From Salvator merianae (taxonomy: Eukaryota > Chordata > Lepidosauria > Squamata > Teiidae), in contig QVOM02000119.1 of NCBI GenBank assembly GCA_003586115.2, positions 47,703,428 through 47,767,427 of the forward strand: DNA of 64,000 nucleotides, in the 5' to 3' direction. Below, one piece after another: positions 22,101 to 34,100 of this stretch (position 1 is the first letter of the stretch; each line of letters starts with the position of its first letter). The position numbers were made by a program, and so were the translations under genes. Under the pieces are notes generated by a model that was not told where the DNA came from, made no database searches, and saw only the letters and a program-made list of their open reading frames with translations.

Positions 22101-25100
22101 TTTGACAAAGTGCCTCATACCATACTTATTGAAAAATCGATCAAATATGGGATCGACAGGACATCTGTGAGGTGGATTTATAACTGGCTTAGTGATCATA
22201 CTCAAAGAGTGGTGATAAATGGCTTCATATCCAATTGGAAGAATGTCTCCAGTGGGGTGCTGCAATGCTCTGTCCTGGGGCCGGTGCTATTCAACATTTT
22301 TATAAATGATCGAGATGAGGGAGTTGAGGGGATGCTGATCAAATTTGCAGATGACGCAAAGCTAGGAGGGGTTGCTAACACTAGGGAGGAGAAGGAGAGG
22401 AATCAAAATGATTTGGACAAGCTTGAACAGGTGGCTGAAACTAACAGAATGACATTTAACAGGGAGAAATGCAAAGTTTCTTGGTAAGAAAAATGACAAT
22501 ATCCAATACAGAATGGGAGGAATCTTGCTGAGCAGCAGCACATGTGGAAAGGATCTGGGTATACTAGTAGATCACAGACTGAACATGAGTCAACAGTGTG
22601 ATGCAGCTGCAAAAAGGCAAACACCATCCTGGATGTATCAAGAGGAGCATAGAGACTAGATCACAAGAAGTCATTATCCCTCTTTACTCTATCTTGGTCA
22701 GACCTCATCTGGAGTACTGTGTCCAGTTCTAGGCACCCCAATTTAAAAAAGACATTGACAAACTGTAGCAAGTTTAGAGGAGGGCTACCAAAATGGTGAG
22801 TAGGCTGCAAACCATGTCCTATGAGGAACAGTTAAAGGACCTAGGAATGTTTAGCCTGCAGAAGAGGAGACATGATAGCTGTTTTCAAGTTATCTGAAGG
22901 GCTGTCACCCTGCAGAGGGATTGGCCCTGTTCTCACTTATACAAGAAGGAAGGACTAGAAACAATGGGATGAAACTACAAGGGAGTAGATACAGACCAGA
23001 TATTAGAAAAATCTTTCTGACAGGGCAATCAGTCAATGAAATAGGTTGCCACAGGAGGTGGTGAGCTCTCCTTCACTGGAGGTCTTCAAGAAGAGCGTGG
23101 CCAGACATTTGTCTGGGATGGTTGAGTTGGAGGTCCCTTCCAACTCTTCTATAAATATATGATTCTATGATAAGTACACCTTCTAAAGTCAACATGCAGA
23201 TGTCTCCTGGAGAATTATATATATATACTGTGTGCTTGATTGTGCTTATTTAACCAATGGAAAGACTGATTTAACACAAAGGAACTTAACTTTACTGGAC
23301 AAATTTACTTGAAGATACAATGAGCAACCTGCAGTCCTCAGTCCAATTTGGGAAGACATAACCAAAAGGGAAGGAAAGAGGGTCTCCCTACCCATTTTGG
23401 CACTGCCCACTACCACCACCATGACTATTTGGCTCCTAGAATATTATCCTGAGGAAATATAGCTCTTAGCACCAGTAACAGTAAAGTTCTTACTCCCCTC
23501 TTTAAAAAAAAAAAAAAAGTATTTGCTATAGTACGCGTTTTGCAACACAAAAGCATAATTTGCATCAATTGCAGCTACTAGTACCAATGGGTACACTGAT
23601 GAAAATTGGGGCACCCTCTTGTGTCCTTGTTACACAAAGCTGGCTAATATGGGGCTCTCAAAAGATGGCTGAACCATCCACTCCAGTAAGTACAGCCAGG
23701 GGCAAAGAATAATGGACACTGATATTCTACATCTGGACAGCTGAATTACTTTGTTCCCACACCTCTATTCTAGCTCAAGATGTATCATTCTGTACTGTTC
23801 TGAAGGCAAAATTTAACCTAAAGACATTTGAGCAAAAAGGAACCATCCCCTACGGAGTCATCTGCAACCCATAATCAACCAGACATGTAAAATTGCAAGT
23901 TATTCAGTTTTCATATGCCCTCGAAACAAGGCACAATGTTTGCAAGTTGAATATCGTACCGTATCTAAACTTTTAAAAACCCTGAGAATGGAGCTCAATA
24001 AATGTACCTTACTGACTGTCTTTCAAAGGGCAAATAAAATTTCCATAACAGGCAAAATAACAAAGAGGCCAGTACAAACATACATAGAAAATTCTCTTCC
24101 TGTTTCCCCCAGTTAACGGTCTGAGCACATGTGCTGAACCTGCCTATAATATGCAAAATATTCTTATTTCCTAATAAATCATCTTCCAGCACATCCTACT
24201 CTCCTTTAACACCTTAGCTTACATTTCTCCACTTGCCATGTCTTGTTAATAATGCTGGCTCTTTAAAATAAGTTCACTTTGCTGCATGCATACGCTGCTA
24301 TCTAACTTGAAGGGTCCACAGTCTCTCCTTGGGCTAGTCAAGAACAATTTTGCAAAATAAATAAGCCAACAAATAATTGTGTGAATTCTGATTTCCAACA
24401 AGCTTTCATAAGACAAGTATGTATTTCTCAATGAATTCAAGGGATTTCAAGTTACAAACTCCTTGCTACTCTAATTAGAACTTTATTGCACAGTGAAGTG
24501 CAACTCTGAACAAGTCTTTCATTGCCCTAATTATACTTCAAGGGTTCAAGCGCAGAGTGTGTTAATTACACTCCACGAGATGCTCTGCCAATTAATCTGA
24601 ACCACTGAAATAAGATAGGTGCTACAAGATTGCCTCAGCTCCATATGCTGGGAAAGAGAAGTTGATTTACCTGCATATCAACATCAGAATTTTTTTTCAA
24701 TCCCGCTTACTTAGTTTGTATGCTCAGTATTGTGTCAAATTTTATATAATATCCCCAGCATTCATTTTTAAGTATAAAGTGTTGTTGGGAGAAATTAAGA
24801 GACCAGCCCACTGAGTTTCCCATTTCTCACTTTCCAGCACCCCAGGGCCATTGGTATTTAAGCAGGATCAGAATTGTTTTAAGAAGACCAAAAAGCAGAA
24901 ACAGAAAAAACAAAGACTATAAATAACTATCATCCCTTCAAAGCTACTAGAATGGATGGCCAGGTACCAACTCTAGGTTGCAGAGACAGGCAGGATGCCT
25001 CTAAAGGCCATTTATAGGGAGCTGAGAGCAGGTGAAGGTTTTGCCTTTGTCTTCTTCTACTTGAAAATACCAGAAGCGATTGGTGGGCCTCTGCGTGAGA

Positions 25101-28100
25101 TGGGATGCTGGACTAGATGGGCAGAAGCCTGATTCAGCAGGGCTCCTCTTATGTTCTTTCAGTCAGTTTGTGCAGGTGAAGTACTATTTTATTACTATAC
25201 TATCTCACACTGCCTCAACTTTTACTATTTAAATATGGTTGCCTCAATGATTGATCATGCTTAAGTACAAGACTGCAAATCTGCTTGTTTTTTGGAAACA
25301 GCCAAATAAAGAAACTATCCTGCACTCTGATCTCCCAGTTCAAATAAAACAGGCCCTAAACGCTGCTGCACAAAGGTGCTGCTTTAGGTCACTTCTCACC
25401 TGTACTTGGTCACTCATGCAAATAGAACATTCAGTGCTGGCCTAGAAGAACCTTTTGATTTGATCCAGTTGTACTATTCTTAAAACTTTTGGTGTGGTTT
25501 AAGAGTTCCAAAGTATCCATTACTTTTCTGGAAGGTAGGGAACAAGGGCTTCTTGGTTATAACCCCACCAGGCAGGCACCTGACATGGTATGTTCCAGGA
25601 TCCTAGTACTCCAGTGCCCCAGGCATGGTAAGAACTTCTGTTCCTTGACAGAGTACATTAAACATACACAGTGGCAGCCAACATACTAGGCCAGTGGCAG
25701 AGCTGAACAGTGATTTGCCATTCACCTTTGAGGTTTTGAGAAAACAGCAAATGAGGCTTAGATCCAACATTTAGCCTAGACCTTTCTGCACTTGCTGGTG
25801 TTCCGTATCAGCAAGTGTACCTAGGGCCTCCCTTCTGCACATTAGGGCAGAATATGGGAGGCCTGATTTGGATCAGGTCCACTGGCATACTAGTGGGGCC
25901 TAATCCAGATCACAGAGGTGTGCAGAAGGTGCACATTTCCACATTCTGCTTTACTGGAGGACCCATTTGAGCAGCGTACCTTATTACAATGCTGAAATGG
26001 GTAGCCCAGGGACTCTGTGGCCAGCTCTGAAGCTTGTGTGAACTTCAGGGAGTTGGGTTAGAACCCATGGCTGCCATCACTGTACAGACAGTGTTGTTCC
26101 AGCCCAGAGCAATCTGTCCCAGCATTGGAACAGATTGCTCTGTTCTAGACCTACTGTTCTGGACTTCCCCAGGTAAGTGCAAAAGGCCTTTGCATTAATG
26201 CTTTTCTTTTCTGTTGCTTCCACCCTTGCCCATAGTTTTAAGGCTTATGTGGGACAAATTAGACAAGTATGTAATTTCAAGATTTTGGTAAGATTTATTT
26301 ACTGAATGGCAAAAAAATAAAATTAAAAACTTATCAAGGATTTTTTAGTATTTTTTTAAAAAATTAAAAAGTCCTAAAAATACATTTAATCTAAAGCTTT
26401 CAAACAGTGGATATATCAGATATAAGAACAGATGCTACATTTGATCTTAGTCAAAAGGTCAAGAAATGATTTGAGCTCACACAAATAAAACGTTTCAGTA
26501 AAGACAGGCTGTGGTCACACCTCGTATTTTTTGAAGACAGAGGCCAGCTGCCCTCCTCTGCCTCCCCAAATGCCCTGTGCTGTCTCCTGCCGCCCCTGAA
26601 GCCCCTCGCTGCTTCCTGACAGCCCTCATGCCCCTGACGTTCATTGCCACTGCAGTCATGGCTGCAGCTGCCTTCTGCCACACTCGACTGCCACAGCTGC
26701 CTGCCATCACCCCCCAAAGCCACCTCCTTCCACCCCCCATGCCCCAATGTTGGCCACGGCCACAGCTGCAGCCACCTCCCTCCACCTCCCTGATGTCACC
26801 TGCTGCCTCCTACCAACCCCCCAAAGTCCCTCGCCACTTCCCACACCCTCCCATGCCCCTGATATCTGCTGTGGCCACAGCTGCAGCTGCCTCCCTGATG
26901 CACGCGCTGCTGCCTCTCCCAAACCTACAAGTCTTTACTACCTAATTTAATAACAACTTTGTCAGATTCTTTAAACAATTACTTCAAATTACTACCATAC
27001 GTTGCTTATGTATTACCTTGTAAAGTTGGCCTATACAAACTAAGTCCAGGAAGGATAATTTTATAGTCAGTCTCAAAAAAATATTTTTTATTCCACAGAA
27101 CAGAATGCATGCAGTGAAGTTTCCTGTAAGTGGAAACTCTCTCTTGGATGAAAAGAACAACATTATTGGCTGTGGGAGAAGTAGATTCCAGCTTTGCCAC
27201 AAATTCACTGGACTGTCACTATTTCACACCCTTAAACACTTGCCCTGATAAGGATATCTTATTCCTTCTCCTGCTGGTCACAGGAGTTCTTTTCAGCTCC
27301 CTCTACTTTGCTTCCATCTAACCTCCCAATAAGCTCCACTGTGCATGAGGCTTTGAAAACAGACAGCAGCAAAACCTCACATTAGAACAAAACCTAAATG
27401 TTTTACGCTTGCAGTTACTCAGTTTGAGCCAAGCTGTAAAACATCCACAGCAGCCACAGTTATTATACATATAAGAGCTCTGTTAAAGGAGAACAGATGG
27501 ATTTGGTACGTAACAGTAAATGGGCTTCTGAGTCAAGCTCAACTCTCGGTAATTATATGGAAAGATCCAAGCAGCTTCCTTCTAGGATATTTTTTAACTT
27601 CTCGGCCTTGTCTACTACATGTAAGATAATCAATCTCTCCACTAAGTATGAGTCTGCATGCAGCAAAGGCACTTTAAATGAGGCCAGTTTCCATTACTTT
27701 GAAAGGAGAGCAGCTGTTTGGGGGGTCTGACTAAGGTGTTCTTACTGTGTAGCGCGGGCACAACTCAAGACACTGGTCTAATTTTAATATGAAAGGAAAT
27801 GTGTGCAGAGGGAAATGAGTTAATTGCCTAATGCCATAGGTCTTACTGGGAGGGAAGTTCAGCATCTATCTCCTAGCACAAATAAGGCACTAATATAGAC
27901 ACGATAAAACATGGGATGCAGACAGTTTTTGCCATACCGTCTACTCCATCCCTTGCAAAACCAATACAAAGCAATGCACTGCCCTTTTCTTTGGACTAAT
28001 TATGGACCCATTAAAAAGTAAAGGAACTAAGGATTATACTCTGCTGTATTCCTTTGGGGGTAAAAAAAAAATAATTTGACTAGTTTCAGCTTTATTAACA

Positions 28101-31100
28101 TGCTGCCAAAATGGGGAAAAGAAGGGAAACTAAACCTCGCCCAAATTTTAGGGCCAAGACTGAGGGTAGAAGGCAGGGAAATCTTTCTTGTTTATTTTAA
28201 AACTCATCAGAAGTGTTGTAGCCCATCAGGGAAATAAGGTGAGATTTCAGCACACTGCCCATCCATATCTTCTCGTTACCACCCAAATATGCTCTTGCAG
28301 TATGAAGGCTCAGCCTTGCCCTCAAAGTACCCTGGAATCTGGGAACGCATTACCTGCTAAATGCTCGAGTGAGCTGACAATTCCCAGTGAGGCTTTCTTG
28401 GAGGGAAATGATTGGCGAATTTGACTGGGCTCAGGTTTAGCTGTTCTTGCCAGTTCTTGTTTAGTTCTTGGGGAAGAACCCTCTCCCTATGCTAATAGAT
28501 TTGTCATCTTGGCCTTTCTTTGAACCACATTTTAGTCAAATAAGGTCCCTTGATGTGATGGATCTGGATTCCCTTTTCACTTCCAGTTATCCTTAATGGG
28601 TGCTGGATATGTTTGCCTCTCACTACAGGGCAAGCTGCGGATGCTGCTCTCTGATTTGAACTGGATGTCTTTAATCAAGTGTGAAAAACTACAAAATGCT
28701 AAAAATAAAAAGTTCATGTGAGGCAAAAGAAAGCTCCAGGACTTCTGCATCAGAGATCGCATGCTAAGTCAGAGTTGCTGCAGCTAAGTAATGGTCTATT
28801 AGAAACCAGCTAGCTCACATTTTCAAGGACTTGTGCTTCTGAAGCTTTGCATGCACAGATGTGTAAGCAGAGGGTTTGCCTTATTTCAGATCCTTTGGGT
28901 AATTTACACAGCACATAGACAATCTTCCATCTTGCTTGTGAGCACATATTAGATTTAGGGTGATCGTGCACTGACCAGTATACCGGACCAGCAAGCATAC
29001 TAGGGTGTTTTTGCACTTACAAGAGTAGAACGTTTTAATTAGCATGATTCAGGCTGGTCAGGATCAGGTATGGAGAGGAGCGTTCACACCTGTAAGCGTT
29101 GGAACACTCCACAAGCCGACCAGTGCTGGAAGCAGTGTGAATGGGAGCACACTAGTGAGGTAGCTGGGTCTGAACACAGCTCCTCTTGGTCCAGACTTGG
29201 GTCTGGAACAGCCGCCAGAGTCCAGACCCCAAGGTCCAAACCTGAGTTCAAACTCAGGTGGCCTGTGCTTGCCCCACCGCCATTCCAAACCTGGAAGTGG
29301 TGTGAACGCACCTTTCCTGATCCACACCTGATCATGAAGGTCAGGTTGGAGACTACAATTTAGCTGACCACCACTGGTAGGCTTCAGGTGAGTATCAGGC
29401 GTGGTGTAGTGTGTTTCGGATCAGCTGAGGCTGCTTGCTGGTGCGAATGCTGCATTCCAGCGAGCATCCTGGAACATTCCTCTCACTAAGCGCGAACAGG
29501 CCTTAGGAGTCTTTCTTCTGCACCAGTATGCAGAAAGAAGGCTCCTACATTAGCTGGTCCGATATGCTGGTCAATGCAGAATTATTCTGGTACTCTGTAT
29601 AGTACAAGAAACTGAAACAGCTGCAATTAAAAACATCTTCACATAGTTTGATATGGTGAGTATGAATCTTCTTTGCCCTAGGGTCATCGTACATTGTCAC
29701 TTACCAGCCTTTGGTAAGAATCTACTTACCAGCCTTTCCTTTTGTAACATCTTCATATTGCATTATTGACTAAATCCTACCCTGGGTCACGTACAGATTT
29801 CCTCTTTGCTTTAACTGCTCAAAAGCAAACAACCAACAGTAGGGCCCTGCAGGATGCACCAGTTTGCGAGCACAAGAAACAATGAGGAATGAGGGAAGAA
29901 ATGAAGGGACGTGAGCATACCCAGGAAAAAGGAATATTAAAAATGCTTCTTTTTAAACAAGTTTTTTTAAGTAGAATCTAACATTAATGTAACAACAATT
30001 CACTTTTTTTGTTTTTACAATTATGTTAGATTCTACTTTAAAAAAAGCTTTTTTAAAAAGAAGCATTTTTAATATTCATGTCAGCCTTTTCTAGCCTTTG
30101 TAATAAAATCCTTAAATGACAGAATGCAGAATGAGGCATGTAAAGTACCATAGCACAACAATTATACATCTGAATATTTCCAGAATGTCTGCCACAGCAC
30201 AGTTCCTATGCAGGCTTAATAAAAAGCCTGCAGATTTTAAACTGCAGAACGGGCATTCTGACATACCATGCCTGATAATTTAGGACTTTTGTGGTGCCTT
30301 CTCACCACCCCCTCACTGGCACAATAATTTAGTCATTTTTTTCTTGCTCCAGGTGTTTCCCTCACACAAATCTGCTGGCGTTTCCTGTTATTGGGAAGCA
30401 CTGTTTTTCCTGCGTCAGCAAACTTGAGCTCAGAGGCCAAAGTCCAGGTGACACCAGGGCTTTAAAGGCACCCTTCTGCTTTCCGAAAAGAGTTGAAGGA
30501 GCATGAATTGGGACATCAGGTGGCTGAGGCGTCCTGCGAGTACGAGAAGTGTTGCCACAAGTCCATTTAACACAGGATCAAAAATAACACACTGTTGTCT
30601 AAGCCATCTTCAGAATGCTTTGGGGGACTTTTTCACTGCTCTTTCTGTGCATCTCCAGCTGTTTTCACATACAACCAGATTGACGAAGAAACATCACAGC
30701 TGCAGTCCCATCAGTCTGCTGCATATATTATCCCCTATTATGATGAAAATGGAGCTTCTTCAGTCACTGATGCCCTGGTTTATGTAATGTACCTTTGGTT
30801 TATGTAATGTACACAGCTTGTGAGGATGCCGTGCCTCCTCAGGTGTCTTGCAATATTGAACTATCAAATTCTTGCCCTCTCCCATAAGTGAATGTGTCCC
30901 TTCTTGGGGTTTTTTTGCCCACCTCATGTGTCACTTTTCTTGTTTACAACCGCAACATCACCGTGTCAACAGTTCATCGAGCTACCTGCCCAGAAAGGCC
31001 TGTCTGGGTGAGCACAGTTACCACCACTTCCGACCTACCTGGAAGAGGGTGTTTGGTCCTTGCAGCCTGGCAGGACTCAATGGAGCAACAGGACTGAGGC

Positions 31101-34100
31101 TACTCCAGAAGTGAATGCTAGAAAGCAATGGACTTGGAGTCAACAGCAATCCATTTGGGGTCTGCAAGAGAAAAAAAAAAAAAATCACCTGATGGGTATT
31201 CTTACATTCATCTATTTTCCAGCTTAGTTATATCTTGACAGGCATCATTTGTCTCAGTATCCTTGCCAGTTGTTGTTATAGTTTCTATTTCATGCTGTTA
31301 GAAACCACCAGGGTTCCCTTTCAAAATCTGCTAGGGGATCAGAATGCTGAAACAAGAGAAACCCAGCATGAAGCTCTAACCTCTGCTTGGCAAGAGGCTA
31401 TGCATTGGCACCGTGGGGTTAGGGTAAAGCTCCAGGTGAAGTCTCCCTTTCATCCTGTGGACCTGCATTTTGATCCTCTGCAGACAAAAATGCATGTTGG
31501 TCAAATCCAAGAGGCTTCTACTGCATTCTCACTCTGGTCCTGCTGCCCTCTGCAGGTATGCTTTGCTAACCAGCACCCCTATCCTTACTTCCATCCTTTC
31601 ATCTCTTGCTAATTTGTTTCCGTTAACTTCAGTATTTTGTGATTCTAAACCAGGATGCCCAAACTGTTTGTGCATGGGGTCCGCAAAGCCCAAGGGCCAC
31701 AAAATTCCAAACTGGCTCTTATTTGTTGGATATAGAATAGAACTAGTGCAGTTAATTGGAAGTCACGGAAAATCCCTTGGAGGGCCACATGTGACCCTCT
31801 GATCACACCCTGGGCACCCCTGTTCTCAGTTCTAGGATTTTTCTAATAAACATTAATAATGGGTGTTTTGTTGCGATTTGTATTGCCCATACTGCTCTCA
31901 TTTGGTGTATCTGGTCATGTTATAATGCCATCCTTTTCTAGCTCAAACTCTTTACAAGAAATAGCACAATCAGGAGAATGATTGTAATAATGGATCCTGC
32001 AGATGCTCTTCCCCTTGTAAAAAGCCCGGTTTCTACCTCACCCTTCAGTGTTCTATGTGGAAAGAAAAACTAGCTCCAAAGCAAGTGGTTTTCGTGTTTG
32101 CAACAGCTTGTTCAAGCAAAAGCAGTAGCACAGCTACAGGAACACCTTACCATCACAATATTTCATTTCTGAACAATCTGTAGTTCTATTCACAGTTGTT
32201 TTTAAATCAGCATGAAATTCAGCCTTAATTTGCAGGTTGGATATAAGAACCGTAGGTGCTTCTGGCTGGGGTGAGGAGGAGACAGGCCTGTGGTAGACAC
32301 TGCAGCTATGAATTTATATTCCTTTGTCACTCCCTCTCTCAGGTTGGATATAAGAACTGTAGGTGCTTCTGGCTAGGGTGAGGAAGTGCCTGTGGTGGAC
32401 ACTCAATTGCAGCTGTGAGTTGAATCTAAGAACTGCAGCTGCTTCTGGCTGGCAATGGAAAAGCGGAAGAATACCTGACTTGGCTGCAGCCTCTTCCCGT
32501 ACAGCAACTTGTGTTTAGTTTTCTTTTGTTACCTTTGACTAATCTTATTTTATTAATTGGTCCTGTTATTGTTTCACTCTCCTTTACCTTATACTGTGTA
32601 CTGTAATTTTTAATATTATATAACTTACTATCATTTTCCTGTATGTTGTTTACAATATACATTTGATGATTTTATGTAATCAATCGGGCGTTTTTGTTGT
32701 ATTTTTGTTCTGGTGAGAACCACCTTGAGCAATTTTTTTTTTTTAAAAAAGCGGTACATAAATACTAACTATAAATATAAATCAAGAGCACCAAGCAATA
32801 TTAAATGTTCTGCATATACTATATGGTCAAAATATGTTGTTTATGTTAGTATACGCTGACAACTTATGCAGCATCCAGATGTCACATACTTATTCTGCTA
32901 CATTTCGATAGTCCGGAATGAAAGCCTCTCAGAATATCCAGATACAGAGGAATAAGTGATATCTAGATGAAGCCTTAGTGCATATTTTCAGGGGCAATTG
33001 ATCTTAGTGTGGGAAGGAGAAGCCGAATCAGCTATTTGCCAGCAGCCTTTTAAGCCAGAAAGTGCATCAAAGCCTTATCCTCTGGAGACTTCTTGACTTC
33101 AAAGGCTGCTGGCAAATAGCCATTAATCCCTCTCTTTCCACACTCTTACATCAGCTGCTTCTGCACGTTTTATTGTTGCCACAATTCTGGTTTCCCACAT
33201 CAGCATTTCAGCACTGATATTCTTAGAGGCCTACCCAGGATTCAGTCAGATAAACTTAGAGGTGAAAAAGAAAAAGATCTAACCACCTCCCTGTAAGTTG
33301 TGTAAATGATTCACGCTTGAACTAGATGTTGCACTTCCCTGCCTACACCTCCCCACCCCCACCCCCACCCCAAACTCCTATCTTTGTTTCCAAAGTCAAT
33401 GGTTTTTTCTAAGGCTAAAGAAAATTGCTTCAAGCACAGAACTGGAGGCTAACTTCCTCTGGCTTTGAAAAATCTTTTTTGCACAACATTCCTTATAAAA
33501 GAATAGAATTAAGGAACGCATTGCTTGCTTCTAATTGTGCCAAAAACCATTTGGTCAGATAGTTAACACTGAGCAGCAATCAGCCCAGTCTCTAATGCTA
33601 AAAATGGAAACAGTCATTCTGAGTACAAAAGCCTGAGAGTTTGCAGTTATTTTAAAAATAAATGCCCTAACAGTTGCTTTCTGGGATGTGGGATATGGGT
33701 GCAGTGCCGCTTGAAAGAGAAATCTTAACTTTACTCATGAGTCATGCTAGTGAAAATAGCAAACGAAGAACGTAGACAATCCACTTGACTTGGTTATGCA
33801 GATGAAAGCTCAAAGTCCATGCACTATTTAATCTGGGCTGAGCACTAAGGAATGGGTTTGTGAGTAATCATGCAGATGTTAGTCTTCTTCAATAAAAACA
33901 ACACCAGTACATTTGTTACAGATGTTTTGTCCCCCCACCCCTTTGTCTGATGGACTCTAGCCTAGGAAAACTAATCCAGCTATAAATATGTTAATCTCAC
34001 AATGTGCTACAACACATTACAGTGTTTGTAATATGAAGCTTAATTCCTAGTTTTAATTCAGCATGACTTAATTTCAAACACTTTAGGGTAGGTTAGTGCT

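Larger units (their letters stand above)
19174..31038 (-). other. ELK3 last intron, 11.9 kb
   Basis: Contains a two-copy tandem repeat (20.5 kb), an A/G-rich LINE-like tract (20.7-21.8 kb), CR1 (21.9-23.2 kb), a LINE 3' fragment (25 kb), foldback elements (25.8 and 29 kb), a U2 pseudogene (26.4 kb), a GC-rich minisatellite (26.6-26.9 kb) and a large hairpin (29.9 kb). No exon other than the listed ones was found. Confidence 0.8.
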
